Shown: positions 17,422 through 26,187 of the stretch, piece after piece
How positions within the stretch are numbered: the stretch's first letter is position 1
Layout of the letters: each line of letters begins with the position of its first letter
Origin: Georgenia daeguensis
GTDB taxonomy: Bacteria > Actinomycetota > Actinomycetes > Actinomycetales > Actinomycetaceae
Assembly (NCBI RefSeq): GCF_039537705.1
Contig: NZ_BAABBA010000005.1
Coordinates: 124,001-188,000, forward strand
Length of the DNA stretch: 64,000 nucleotides
Direction: 5' to 3'
Program-made: the position numbers and the translations under genes
Notes under the pieces: model-generated
Database searches by the model: none
What the model saw: the letters and a program-made list of their open reading frames with translations, nothing else
Told to the model about the DNA's origin: nothing

Positions 17422-18318
17422 TCAGGCCCAGCCGAGCCCGATGACGATCAGCAGCTGGGTGATGAGGAACCCGCTGACCAGGTTCAGCCACAGGAAGCGC
17501 CGCCAGCCCGGCCGGGCGCGGTCGCACTCGGCGTCGTCGAGGTTGCGGAACGGCGCGATGCTGACCACGTACAGGAGCGGGACGACGGCGGCGAGCGCGC
17601 CCGGCCAGCCGGCCAGCAGCACGACCGCGGCGGAGAGGGCGTAGCCCGCCATCGCCGCGCGAACGGTCCGCCGGGCCCCGAGCCAGGTGGCGATGGAGGC
17701 GATGCCGCCCTCACGGTCGGCGACGATGTCCTGCACCGCCCCGAACGCCTGGGACGCCATGCCCCACAGGAAGAACGCGGCCATCGCGGCGACGACCGGC
17801 CGGCTCGGCTCCGCGCCGGCGAGAGCCAGGCCGAAGACCGCCGGGCTGACGAAGTGGGTGGCCGAGGTCATCGAGTCCAGGGCCGGGCGCTCCTTGAACC
17901 GCAACCCCTTGGCCGAGTACGCGACGACGGCGAACACCGACACCGCCAGCACCGCGGTGGACACGGCGGACCCCACGGCGACGAGGTAGAGGAGGAACGG
18001 CAGGTTCGTGACGGCGGCCGCGACCAGCACGAGCCGGTGCCAGCGCCGGTCGAGGACCACGCCCTCGACGCCGCCCTTGCGCGGGTTGCGCAGGTCGGAC
18101 TCGTAGTCGAAGACGTCGTTGATGCCGTACATCGCGAGGTTGTACGGGATCAGGAAGTACAGGGTCCCGACGACGAGCGGCAGGTCGACGCGGCCGGTGG
18201 CCAGGACGTAGGCGGCGGCGAAGGGGTAGGCGGTGTTGATCCAGCTGATCGGCCGGGACGCGCCGAGCAGCTGGCGCACGGCCCCGCCGGGCGTGGCCCG
18301 GGACGTGGTGGCGCTCAT
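17422..18318 (-). CDS. crtEb: UbiA-type prenyltransferase, lycopene elongase
   Basis: 298 residues with about eight membrane segments. The two Mg-prenyl-diphosphate motifs of the UbiA superfamily are present: NDVFDYESD (67-75) and DIVAD (197-201). As the last gene of a crt operon of Corynebacterium type, it should add two dimethylallyl units to lycopene to give a linear C50 carotenoid (flavuxanthin). The ATG overlaps the crtYf stop by 4 bases. Confidence 0.88.
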   Translation of the reverse strand: MSATTSRATPGGAVRQLLGASRPISWINTAYPFAAAYVLATGRVDLPLVVGTLYFLIPYNLAMYGINDVFDYESDLRNPRKGGVEGVVLDRRWHRLVLVAAAVTNLPFLLYLVAVGSAVSTAVLAVSVFAVVAYSAKGLRFKERPALDSMTSATHFVSPAVFGLALAGAEPSRPVVAAMAAFFLWGMASQAFGAVQDIVADREGGIASIATWLGARRTVRAAMAGYALSAAVVLLAGWPGALAAVVPLLYVVSIAPFRNLDDAECDRARPGWRRFLWLNLVSGFLITQLLIVIGLGWA

Positions 18319-18767
18319 CGCCGCTCCCCCGCCCGGTCCTCGGCCGGGCCGTCCGCCGTCCCCGCCGCCGGTCTGCCCGGGGCACCCCTCTCGGGGACGC
18401 CCGGCTCCGGGGCTCCGGCTCCGGCTCCGACGGCCCCCGGTGCCGCGGCCCGCGGCTCCCGGCTCCGCCGTCGTCCGAGCGCCACCCACAGGGAGGGCAG
18501 CAGCACGGCCGCGGCGAGCGGCCACGCGAAGTCCTCGACCGGCGCGAGCAGGACCCGCACACCGGAGAGGGTCGACTCGTCGTAGCGGAAGAGGTCGGCG
18601 GAGATCATGACCGAGTCGAACACGGCCGTGAGCACGGCGAGGACCAGGGCCACCAGCCCGACGGCGCCGCGCCACCGCATCGAGGGCGGCCACGTCGGCA
18701 GCAGGCAGACCGCGGCCACGAGGCAGGCGCCGGCCACGAAGAGCAGCGCCATGGTCGCGTAGCTCAT
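18315..18767 (-). CDS. crtYf: C50 carotenoid cyclase subunit, CrtYf-like
   Basis: 150 residues. There are three hydrophobic helices in the first 110 residues, with the short polar loops typical of heterodimeric lycopene/C50 cyclase subunits. A Pro/Ala/Gly-rich tail follows (last 35 residues). It should pair with the product of the preceding gene to cyclise the ends of the C50 chain. Overlaps of 4 bases on both sides imply coupled, matched expression. Ring type (epsilon, beta or gamma) cannot be decided from sequence. Confidence 0.8.
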   Translation of the reverse strand: MSYATMALLFVAGACLVAAVCLLPTWPPSMRWRGAVGLVALVLAVLTAVFDSVMISADLFRYDESTLSGVRVLLAPVEDFAWPLAAAVLLPSLWVALGRRRSREPRAAAPGAVGAGAGAPEPGVPERGAPGRPAAGTADGPAEDRAGERR

Positions 18768-19093
18768 CGCCCCTCCTCCGGCACGCGCACGAAGAACCTC
18801 GTCACCAGGCCGTACAGCACCATCGTGAGGTAGCAGAGGAACGTGATGAAGACCAGCTCCTCGACCGGCAGGTGCGGGAGGAGCTCCACGCCGCTGAGCG
18901 CCTCGCCCTGCCCGCGGCCGTAGAAGCCGAGGCCGATGGCGACGAGGTCCCACAGCAGGAAGAACGCGACGCCGACGGCGAGCACCAGCGCGCCGCGGCG
19001 GGCGTCGGCGAACAGGAACAGCCGGAAGCGGCGGTCCAGGAGCACCATGCACCCGAGCGAGACCACCAGCGCGGCGAGGTAGAGCCAGCTCAC
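18764..19093 (-). CDS. crtYe: C50 carotenoid cyclase subunit, CrtYe-like
   Basis: 109 residues, three membrane helices. The PVEELVFITFL segment near residue 75 is the conserved acidic motif of this cyclase family. The GTG start overlaps the crtI stop (GTGA). With crtYf it forms the two-subunit cyclase expected for decaprenoxanthin- or sarcinaxanthin-type pigments. Confidence 0.85.
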   Translation of the reverse strand: MSWLYLAALVVSLGCMVLLDRRFRLFLFADARRGALVLAVGVAFFLLWDLVAIGLGFYGRGQGEALSGVELLPHLPVEELVFITFLCYLTMVLYGLVTRFFVRVPEEGR

Positions 19094-20817
19094 AGCGGCA
19101 CCGCCATCGGCTCGGTGGTGCGGTCGCCGCGCAGGCGCTTGAGCATGATCTCGGCACTGATCAGGCACATCGGCAGGCCCACCCCCGGGATGGTGCTCGA
19201 CCCGGCGTAGTACAGCCCGGCGACCCGCCGGGACGCGTTGCGCCCGCGCAGGAACGCGCTCTGGCGCAGCGTGTGCGCCGGGCCGAGCGCGCCGCCGGAC
19301 CACGCGTTGAGGTCGGCGGCGAAGTCGCCGGGGCCCACGGTGCGGCGCACGACGATCCGCTCGCGCAGGTCCGGCACCCCGGCCCACGCCGCGAGCTGGC
19401 CGATCGCGGCGTCGGCCACCCGCTCGACCGTGGGGTCCCCCGCCCCGTCCACCCCGCCGCGTCCCAGGCCCGGGTCGGCCGGGACGGGGACCAGGACGAA
19501 CACGTTCTCGTGCCCGGGCGGGGCCACCGACGGGTTGGTGCGCGAGGGCGTGCACACGTACGCCGACGCCGGGTCCGGCACCCGGGTCTCGGCGCCGAAG
19601 ATGGCGGCGAAGTTCTTCTCCCAGTCGGCCGTGAAGAACAGCGAGTGGTGCGCGAGCTCGGGGAGCTCCCCGCGGACTCCGAGGTACACCAGCACGGCGC
19701 CCGGGCCGGGGTCGCGCCGGTCCCAGTACCGCTGCGGGTAGGTCTGCAGCGCGGGCGGCAGCAGCTCCGTCTCGAGGTGGTGCAGGTCGGCGGCGCCGAC
19801 GACGACGTCGGCCTCGCTCAGGTGCTCGGCCCCCGACGCGTCGCGCCACCGGACGCCGGTGACCCGGGCCCGGGCACCACGCGCGGCGGCGCGCCGCGGG
19901 CCGCGCCGACGGCGGGCCGGCAGCTCCGCCGTCGTCACCGCGGTGACCGTGGCACCGGTGCGCAGGACCGCGCCCTCCCGCTCGGCCAGCCGCGCCACCG
20001 CCTCGATCAGGGTGGTGAAGCCGCCCTGGGGATAGAGCACGCCGTCGGCGAGGTCGAGGTGGCTCATGAGGTGGTACATGCTCGGCGCGCGGTCGGGCGA
20101 GGAGCCGAGGAAGACGGCGGGGTAGCCGAGGATCTGCCGCAGCCGCGGGTCGGCGAAGGACCGGGCGACGTGGGAGCCGAGCGGGCGCAGCAGCAGTTCG
20201 ACGAGCCGGCGGGACCGGCCCAGTACGTCCGGCCGCGCGAGCGTGGTGAGCGACTCGAAGGAGCTGTAGAGGAAGCGGCGGACCGCGAGGTCGTAGGCCT
20301 CGCGCGCCGAGGCGAGGTAGGCGCGCAGGCGCTCGCCCGCGCCGGGCTCGAGCGACTCGAACATGGCCACGTTGGCGTCGAGGTCCGCGCGCACGTCCAC
20401 CGGCTCGGCGTGGTCCTCGAAGAACACCCGGTAGCCGGGGTCGAGGCGGGCCAGGTCGAGCTGCTCGGCGGCGGAGGTGCCGAGGAGGGAGAAGAAGTGG
20501 TCGAACACCTCCGGCATGAGGTACCAGCTCGGGCCGGTGTCGAACCGGAAGCCGTCCCGCTCCCAGGACCCGGCGCGCCCGCCGAGGGCGTCGCGCTGCT
20601 CGAGGAGCTCGACGTCGTACCCGTCGCGGGCGAGCAGGGCCGCCGAGGCGAGCCCGGCCATGCCGCCGCCGACCACGACGGCGGAGCGGCGCCGGCCGCC
20701 GCGCGAACCGCCGCCGGGCGCCCGGTCGCGGGAGGCGGCGGGCCGGTCGCGGGCGGCGGCCCGGTCGCGGGATCCCGCCTCGGCGGGCACCGGGGTCCCG
20801 GCGGCCTGGCGCATCAC
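19090..20817 (-). CDS. crtI: phytoene desaturase
   Basis: 575 residues. The FAD-binding Rossmann motif VVVGGGMAGLASAALLARDG starts at residue 47, and the C-terminal carotenoid-desaturase signature is present (AGSSTIPGVGLPMCLISAE). It converts phytoene to lycopene. The first 45 residues are an unusual Arg/Ala/Asp-rich extension with RDRAA-like repeats. A shorter Arg/Ala-rich insert lies near residue 305. GTG at 20817 or ATG at 20814 can be the start; both overlap the crtB stop. Confidence 0.93.
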   Translation of the reverse strand: MMRQAAGTPVPAEAGSRDRAAARDRPAASRDRAPGGGSRGGRRRSAVVVGGGMAGLASAALLARDGYDVELLEQRDALGGRAGSWERDGFRFDTGPSWYLMPEVFDHFFSLLGTSAAEQLDLARLDPGYRVFFEDHAEPVDVRADLDANVAMFESLEPGAGERLRAYLASAREAYDLAVRRFLYSSFESLTTLARPDVLGRSRRLVELLLRPLGSHVARSFADPRLRQILGYPAVFLGSSPDRAPSMYHLMSHLDLADGVLYPQGGFTTLIEAVARLAEREGAVLRTGATVTAVTTAELPARRRRGPRRAAARGARARVTGVRWRDASGAEHLSEADVVVGAADLHHLETELLPPALQTYPQRYWDRRDPGPGAVLVYLGVRGELPELAHHSLFFTADWEKNFAAIFGAETRVPDPASAYVCTPSRTNPSVAPPGHENVFVLVPVPADPGLGRGGVDGAGDPTVERVADAAIGQLAAWAGVPDLRERIVVRRTVGPGDFAADLNAWSGGALGPAHTLRQSAFLRGRNASRRVAGLYYAGSSTIPGVGLPMCLISAEIMLKRLRGDRTTEPMAVPL

Positions 20818-21758
20818 CGGCCCCCGCGCGCGAGGGAGCGGGCCAGCACGAGCACCTTGCGCCGTCCGGGCACGCGGACCCGGCGGGTGCGGATCCGGGC
20901 GGCCGGGGTCGCGCGCAGGCGTGCCGAGAGCTCAGCGAAGAGCCCGTGCGCGGCCAGGACGGCGCTGCGGCTGCTCGGCGGGAGCTGGGTGGCTACCCGG
21001 GCCGCGGCGGCGAGGTCGGCGTCGATGTCGTCGAGCAGCTGGTCGCGGTGGGCGTCGGTGAAGTGGTCGACGTCCAGGGCGGGGAAGTAGGTGCGTCCGA
21101 GGGCGTCGTGGTCGTCGGCGAGGTCGCGCAGGAAGTTGACCTTCTGGAAGGCGGCGCCGAGGCGGCGGGCGCCGGGGGCGAGCTCCTCGTACGCCAGGTG
21201 GCGGCCGTCGGGCGCGGCGACGAAGACCCGCAGGCACATCAGCCCCACCACCTCCGCGGACCCGTAGACGTAGGCGTCGAGGCTGGTGGGGTCGTGCGCG
21301 GTGACGGAGAGGTCCGTGCGCATGGAGGCGAAGAACGGCGCCACGAGGTCGGCGCCGATCCCGGCGCGCCGGGCGGTGAGCGCGAAGGCGTGGATCACCA
21401 GGTTGGTGCTGTGCCCGCTGGCGAGCGTCCGGTAGGTCTCCTCCTCGAGCTCGTGGAGCAGGTGTCCGGCGCGCTCGGGGTCGGTGGCGCCCACGGGCCC
21501 GTCGACGATCTCGTCGGCCAGTCGGACGAGGGCGTAGATGTTGCGCACCGCGGTGCGGACCGGTTCGCGCAGGAGCTTGCAGGCCCAGCCGAAGGAGGTC
21601 GAGTACCCCTCGATGACGGCCGCGGCGCTGCGCTGGGCGACGGCGTCGTAGAGCGGGTCCGCGGAGACCAGGTGCAGGGGTGGCGCCGACGGGGCGGCGA
21701 GGTCCTCGACCTGCCGACGGCGCGGGCGCGGCGGGCGGGCGGGCGTGGCGGCGCTCAT
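20814..21758 (-). CDS. crtB: phytoene synthase
   Basis: 314 residues. It has both Asp-rich Mg-diphosphate sites of squalene/phytoene synthases: DEIVD (82-86) and RDLADDHDALGRTYFP (211-226). It condenses two GGPP molecules to phytoene. The ATG overlaps the crtE stop by 4 bases. Confidence 0.93.
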   Translation of the reverse strand: MSAATPARPPRPRRRQVEDLAAPSAPPLHLVSADPLYDAVAQRSAAAVIEGYSTSFGWACKLLREPVRTAVRNIYALVRLADEIVDGPVGATDPERAGHLLHELEEETYRTLASGHSTNLVIHAFALTARRAGIGADLVAPFFASMRTDLSVTAHDPTSLDAYVYGSAEVVGLMCLRVFVAAPDGRHLAYEELAPGARRLGAAFQKVNFLRDLADDHDALGRTYFPALDVDHFTDAHRDQLLDDIDADLAAAARVATQLPPSSRSAVLAAHGLFAELSARLRATPAARIRTRRVRVPGRRKVLVLARSLARGGR

Positions 21759-22825
21759 GCGGCTCTCCGGAGGAGGTCTCGGGTCAGGGCGACGACGCCG
21801 TCGAGGAACTCCCCCGGCAGGCCAGTCTCCCGCACGACGTTCAGGGCGGTGTCGAGGTACCCGGCGGCGAGGTCCTCGATGAAGTCGCGGGAGCCGCAGT
21901 CGACGAGGAGCTCGCGCACCAGGTCGGCGCGGGCCTCGTCGAGGTCCGGGTCGCCGAAGAACGGGGCGATCGCGGGCCACGCCTGCGTGCTTCTCGCGTG
22001 GGCGATGAGCGGGGTGTGCTTGCCCTCGCGCAGGTCGGTCAGGGCGCTCTTGCCTGTGACGGCCTCGTCGCCGAAGACGCCCTGGAGATCGTCGATCAGC
22101 TGGAAGGCGATCCCGACCAGGCGGCCGATCTCGCCGAGCCGCCGGACGACCGTCTCCTCGGCGCCGGCCAGGACGGCACCGGCCTGCAGCGGGAGCTCGA
22201 AGGAGTACACGGCCGTCTTGTGCTCGCACATGGTCAGCACGTCACCCAGCGGGACGTGCGCGTCGTCGAGGTCCAGGCTCAGGCGCACGTCGGCGAGCTC
22301 GCCGGCGGCGGTGACGTGGACGGTCCGGTCGATCAGGTCGAGCAGCCGCTCGACCGTAGCCGGCGGGGCGCCGCAGCACGCGACGGAGCGGACGGCGGCC
22401 ACCAGCGCGAGGTCCCCGGCGAGGATCCCGGCGGTGTCGGCGTAGGTGCGGGCACCGCGCGGGCTCGCGCCGGCGGCGGCGGCCGAGGCGGCGAACGTGC
22501 CGGAGACGTTCGGGCGTCCGCGGCGCGTGTGGTCCCCGTCGATGACGTCGTCGTGGATGACGAAGGCGGTGTGCAGCAGCTCCACGGCGGCACCGACCCG
22601 CGCGGCCGGGCCGGCGAGGTGGCCGCCGAGGAGGTCGTGGGCGGTGACGACGAGCGCGGGCCGGAACCGCTTGCCGCCGGCGGAGGCGTCGGTGAGGGCG
22701 GACCAGAGCCGCCCGTAGTCGGCGCCGAGCCCTGCGGCGTGGGCGGCTCCGCCGTCGAGCACCTCGGTCAGGGCGTCGTCGGGCGTGAGCCCGGTCCCGG
22801 AGCCGCGGGCGGCGTCGGCGCTCAT
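21755..22825 (-). CDS. crtE: geranylgeranyl diphosphate synthase
   Basis: 356 residues. The first Asp-rich motif HDDVID (91-96) and the second DDLQGVFGD (245-253) of trans-prenyl synthases are intact, as is the GKRFRP substrate-binding segment near residue 51. As part of the crt operon it should supply GGPP to CrtB. Corynebacterial counterparts are called crtE or idsA. Its ATG overlaps the idi stop by 4 bases. Confidence 0.92.
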   Translation of the reverse strand: MSADAARGSGTGLTPDDALTEVLDGGAAHAAGLGADYGRLWSALTDASAGGKRFRPALVVTAHDLLGGHLAGPAARVGAAVELLHTAFVIHDDVIDGDHTRRGRPNVSGTFAASAAAAGASPRGARTYADTAGILAGDLALVAAVRSVACCGAPPATVERLLDLIDRTVHVTAAGELADVRLSLDLDDAHVPLGDVLTMCEHKTAVYSFELPLQAGAVLAGAEETVVRRLGEIGRLVGIAFQLIDDLQGVFGDEAVTGKSALTDLREGKHTPLIAHARSTQAWPAIAPFFGDPDLDEARADLVRELLVDCGSRDFIEDLAAGYLDTALNVVRETGLPGEFLDGVVALTRDLLRRAA

Positions 22826-23394
22826 CCGGCCAGCTCCGTCTCGAGACCGCCCGTGACGGCGTCGTCGGCGGCCGCGAGCGCGTGGACCTGCTCCACCGCC
22901 CAGGGGCTCAGCGCCCACGGTGCGACGACGACGAGCCGGCCCAGCTCCTCGGGGTCCACCCAGCGCTGGTCCATGACCTCGTCGGGGTTCGGCTCGGGCT
23001 CGTCGTCGGTGAACGCGAAGTACACCGGGCAGACCTCGTTCTCGACGATGCCGGCGGCGTCGACCGCGCGGTAGCGGAACCGCGGCAGGATGACGCGGAC
23101 GCCGTGGACCGCGAGCCCGAGCTCGTGCCGGGCGTGCCGGTCGACGGCGTCCGCGGGGCTCTCCCCCGAGCGCGGGTGGCCGCAGAAGGAGTTGGTCCAC
23201 ACCCCTGGCCAGGTGCGCTTGGTCAGGGCGCGGCGGGTGAGCAGCACGCGGCCGTCGTCCCGGAAGAGGTAGCAGGAGAACGCCAGGTGCAGCGGGGTGC
23301 TCCGCGAGTGCACCGTGGCACGAGGCGCGACGCCGAGAGGGCGGGCGTCGTCGTCCACAAGGATCACGTGGTCGAGCGGGACCGGGCCGGACAT
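22822..23394 (-). CDS. idi: isopentenyl-diphosphate delta-isomerase, type I
   Basis: 190 residues. Nudix-fold type I isomerase with the active-site Cys in TNSFCGHP (Cys71) and the acidic pair in VENEV (Glu118, Glu120). It balances IPP and DMAPP, which matters here because C50 pigments use extra DMAPP. I chose ATG 23394 because AGAGG lies 8 bases upstream; GTG 23403 is an alternative. First gene of the crt operon. Confidence 0.93.
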   Translation of the reverse strand: MSGPVPLDHVILVDDDARPLGVAPRATVHSRSTPLHLAFSCYLFRDDGRVLLTRRALTKRTWPGVWTNSFCGHPRSGESPADAVDRHARHELGLAVHGVRVILPRFRYRAVDAAGIVENEVCPVYFAFTDDEPEPNPDEVMDQRWVDPEELGRLVVVAPWALSPWAVEQVHALAAADDAVTGGLETELAG

Positions 23395-23429
23395 CGCCCT
23401 CACCTCTTCCAGATGTCGCCCGACGATTG

Positions 23430-23442
23430 CTAGCCAGGCTAG
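23430..23442. promoter_or_regulatory. palindromic operator candidate between crtR-like gene and crt operon
   Basis: CTAGCCAGGCTAG is a perfect 13-nt palindrome inside the 74-base divergent region. On the minus strand a TTGGAA box and a TAGCAAT box flank it with about 15-16 bases between them, so a MarR dimer bound here would block the crt promoter. The binding itself is inferred. Confidence 0.5.
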
Positions 23443-23455
23443 TTAGTTTCCAAGG

Positions 23456-23461
23456 TAGCAT
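23456..23461 (+). promoter_or_regulatory. leaderless -10 box of the MarR gene
   Basis: TAGCAT ends 7 bases before ATG 23469; no ribosome-binding site is visible. Confidence 0.5.
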
Positions 23462-23468
23462 AACCCTC

Positions 23469-24002
23469 ATGACTGACAAGCCCCCGTCGGACCGGCCGCC
23501 GGACGCCAGCCCGTCCTACTGGTACGACGGCGACGGCGTGGTCGAGATGCTCGCCGCGCTGCGTGCGTTCCGCCGCGCCGACCAGGAGATGCGCCGGCGG
23601 ATGAGCGCCGACATGGACATGAACGTGACCGACCTGCAGGCCCTGCAGCTCATCATCGCGGCGGAGAACCACGGCCGCACGGTGACGCCGCGCGAGCTCG
23701 CCTCGCACCTGCACATCTCCACGGCCTCGACGACGAAGCTGCTCGACCGGCTGACGGCGTCGGGGCACCTGACGCGGTCCCCGCACCCCTCCGACCGGCG
23801 CTCGCTGGTGGTGGTCCCCACCGAGCACGCGCACCGCGAGGTGCGCGACCGTCTCGCCCGGATGCACGAGCGCATGCGGGAGATCGCCCGCGCAGTGCCG
23901 GAGCCCGCCCGTCCCGCCGTCGTCCAGTTCCTCAAAGCCATGGCCGACCAGCTCGACCACGAGGCTGCGCCCGCACCGCTGACCCCCGACCCGAGGACCT
24001 GA
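23469..24002 (+). CDS. MarR-family regulator, CrtR-like
   Basis: 177 residues. The winged helix spans about residues 50-125, with the recognition-helix region TPRELASHLHISTASTTKLL and the wing SPHPSDRRSLVV, a clear MarR layout. In Corynebacterium a MarR-type regulator (CrtR) divergent from the crt operon represses it and responds to prenyl diphosphates. The same position here makes it the likely repressor of the idi-crt operon. Ligand and binding site are inferred. Confidence 0.88.
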   Translation: MTDKPPSDRPPDASPSYWYDGDGVVEMLAALRAFRRADQEMRRRMSADMDMNVTDLQALQLIIAAENHGRTVTPRELASHLHISTASTTKLLDRLTASGHLTRSPHPSDRRSLVVVPTEHAHREVRDRLARMHERMREIARAVPEPARPAVVQFLKAMADQLDHEAAPAPLTPDPRT

Positions 24003-24016
24003 GCGCGGGACCATCG

Positions 24017-24826
24017 TCAGACCAGCCGGCCCCGGACGATGCTGTCCCCGCTGTGCGCCGGGTTGCCGTCGTACGGCTCGTCGGAGATGTCGACCACCGG
24101 GAACTCACCGATGTCCAGGCTCTCCGGGATGTCGAAGACGCCCTCCGCGCCGCTGAGGATGCCGAGGCTGACGAGGCGCTGGGCGTCGGCGTCGAGGAGC
24201 CACACCTCGAGGTACCCGGCCTCGCCGGGGTCGGCGAGGTCGACCTGAAGCACGCGGCGTCCGTCCACCTGGTGCACGGCGGCCGTGCCGGTGACCTGGC
24301 GGCCGGGCAGCGGCTCCAGCACGGCGGTGGCCACCACCGGCGCCTCGGGCTCCGTGTCCGCGAGGTTCATGGCGAGCGCGGTGCCGCCGACCCCCACGAG
24401 GAAGCTCGCGGCCGCGACCCACGCGGTCCGGCGCTGCCACCACGGCGCGCCCGCCGGGCGCACGCGCTCGGCCGGGCGCACGGGCTCGGCCGGGCGCACG
24501 CGCTCGGCCGGGCGCACGGGCTCGGCCGGCCGCACAGACTCGACGGGCCGCACAGGCTCGACCGGCCGGGCGGCCGGGGCGGCCTGTTCCGCGGGCGCAG
24601 GTCCCTCCGCCAGCTCCAGCTCGGCGGCGATCCGCTGCCAGACGTGCTCGCCCGGCCGCTCGAGGGTCCCGGCGCCGCCGCCGCCCCGGGCGGACACGGT
24701 CACCCGCTCGAGCGCGGCGACCTCCGTCCGGCAGCGCTCGCACTCGTCCAGGTGCGCCTCCGCGTCGGGGCCGATGTGCTCGCCGAGCGCGCGGAGCGCG
24801 ACCGTCTCGTCGTCAAGATGCGACAT
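24017..24826 (-). CDS. anti-sigma factor, RskA-type
   Basis: 269 residues. The N-terminal zinc-binding anti-sigma domain has His25-x3-Cys29-x2-Cys32. A Pro/Glu/Arg linker of six-residue VRPxEx repeats follows (88-125), then one membrane helix (about 134-154), then the extracellular RskA C-terminal domain (LPGRQVTGTAAVHQ onward). It should hold the ECF sigma factor at the membrane until proteolysis. Its ATG lies inside the end of the sigma gene (14-nt overlap). It is named after SigK's partner, but the sigma class is not certain. Confidence 0.88.
   Translation of the reverse strand: MSHLDDETVALRALGEHIGPDAEAHLDECERCRTEVAALERVTVSARGGGGAGTLERPGEHVWQRIAAELELAEGPAPAEQAAPAARPVEPVRPVESVRPAEPVRPAERVRPAEPVRPAERVRPAGAPWWQRRTAWVAAASFLVGVGGTALAMNLADTEPEAPVVATAVLEPLPGRQVTGTAAVHQVDGRRVLQVDLADPGEAGYLEVWLLDADAQRLVSLGILSGAEGVFDIPESLDIGEFPVVDISDEPYDGNPAHSGDSIVRGRLV
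24456..24575 (-). repeat. 18-nt coding repeats in the anti-sigma linker
   Basis: Repeats of 18 nt encode VRPAEP/VRPAER/VRPVES-like units. The inner four alternate two variants, giving a 36-nt higher-order unit. Confidence 0.75.
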
Positions 24827-25370
24827 CTGCCACCTCCAGCCTCGTGCGCAACCGTCCCAGGCTCCGTCTGATGTGCGACTTCACCGTGCCGAGCGGGAGC
24901 CCGACGCGGTCGGCGATCTCCACGTGCGTCAGCTCGTCGAAGAACGCCAGTCTCATGATCTCCCCCTGCGGCTCCCCCAGGTCCCCGAGCGCGTCGGCGA
25001 CCACCACCTGGTCGACCACCCGCGTGGGATCGTCCGCCGGCGGCGCGACCTCCTCCACCGTGCGGGTCGCGGCGTCCGCCGCTCGCCGTTCCCGTGCGCG
25101 CCTGGCGTGCAGGTCGGCGACGGTGTTGCGGGTGATGCCGACCAGCCACGCCTGCAGCGGTGCGCGTGCCGGGTCGAACCCGGAGCGCCCGCGCCAGGCG
25201 GCCACGAACACCTGCTGCGTCGCGTCCTCGGCGTCGGCCACCGAGCCGAGCGAGCGGCGCGCGATCGTGTAGACCAGCGGGGAGTAACGCTCGTACAGCT
25301 CGCGCACCGCCTCCTGACGCCCCTCCCGGAAGGCGGCCTCGAGGGCGACGCGGGCGTCGTCGTCGTCCAC
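24813..25370 (-). CDS. ECF sigma factor (SigK/RpoE-like)
   Basis: 185 residues. Region 2 (YSPLVYTIARRSLGSVADAE, DATQQVFVAAW) and region 4 (ELTHVEIADRVGLPLGTVKS) are both present, and region 3 is absent as in all ECF sigmas. GTG 25370 is preferred because GGAGG ends 5 bases before it. It sits between the sortase gene and its anti-sigma gene on the same strand. Likely targets include the sortase and DUF4397 genes immediately upstream (inference). Confidence 0.9.
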   Translation of the reverse strand: MDDDDARVALEAAFREGRQEAVRELYERYSPLVYTIARRSLGSVADAEDATQQVFVAAWRGRSGFDPARAPLQAWLVGITRNTVADLHARRARERRAADAATRTVEEVAPPADDPTRVVDQVVVADALGDLGEPQGEIMRLAFFDELTHVEIADRVGLPLGTVKSHIRRSLGRLRTRLEVADVAS

Positions 25371-25425
25371 ACGCACCTCCCTCGGCCGTGCACCGGTCGG
25401 GGGAATGCCCGCCGTGGCGGTGAGA

Positions 25426-26172
25426 CTACCCATCAAGGGGCCTCGCCGACACCACAACGTTGTCGTCGTAGCTCTGCCGCGCATCGTCCCACCGCCCGCC
25501 GCACGTGAACAGGACGAGCTGGGGAGCGCCGTCGCGGCGGAAGTACTGCTCGAGGTCGATGACGTCCTTGCCGACGTTCTCGACGGTCGTGACCTCGTAC
25601 GCGAGGACGACGCCGTCGGCCCGGGTGACCTCCACCCGGTCGCCGGGCCGGGCGTCCTTGAGGTCGTAGAACGGGCCGCGCGGGGTGACGTAGGAGCCGG
25701 CGTGGGCGGCGACGACGGCGGTCCCCTCCTTCTCGCCGACGGTCGGGCCGAAGCGGTACCAGCCCGCCTCCAGGGCGTCGGGGAGGACCTCCATCTGGCC
25801 GTCCTCGGCCACGCCGACCGGGGCGACGGGCATGTCGATCCCCAGCGCGTCGTAGACCAGACGGATGGGCGGCTCCGGCGCGGCGGAGATCTGACCGGTG
25901 TGCCGGGCGTTACGCACCGGGATCTCCGCCGCGGCCGGAGCCTGGTGGGCAACGCCGGACGGTGTGGGCACGTTCGACGCTGCCGTCCGGGGGGCCGGCT
26001 CGGCGGGCTCACCGGACGCCGTCCCAGGGGCTGCGGGGGCGGTGCCGGCCGAGCTGGGGGACTCGGCCGGCACCGCGGTCGTGGTGGCGGGCTGCCCGGA
26101 GAGGTCCGAGCAGCCCGCGAGGAGGGCGGGGCCGAGCAGCAGGGCCGCGATGGTCGTGGTCACGGTGCGCAT
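25426..26172 (-). CDS. class F sortase, predicted lipoprotein
   Basis: 248 residues. The lipobox LLAGC places the lipidated Cys at residue 21, followed by a Pro/Ala/Thr-rich stalk to about residue 95 and a sortase domain. Catalytic His157 (AAHAGS), Cys224 (LFTCGG) and a downstream Arg (227 or 232) form the triad. The CGG...YDDN pattern matches class F actinobacterial enzymes. Anchoring a sortase by lipid rather than by a helix is noteworthy. The substrate is unknown; the neighbouring DUF4397 protein, 15 bases upstream in the same direction, is the natural candidate. Confidence 0.88.
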   Translation of the reverse strand: MRTVTTTIAALLLGPALLAGCSDLSGQPATTTAVPAESPSSAGTAPAAPGTASGEPAEPAPRTAASNVPTPSGVAHQAPAAAEIPVRNARHTGQISAAPEPPIRLVYDALGIDMPVAPVGVAEDGQMEVLPDALEAGWYRFGPTVGEKEGTAVVAAHAGSYVTPRGPFYDLKDARPGDRVEVTRADGVVLAYEVTTVENVGKDVIDLEQYFRRDGAPQLVLFTCGGRWDDARQSYDDNVVVSARPLDG

Positions 26173-26187
26173 GTCCCGCCCTCCTTC

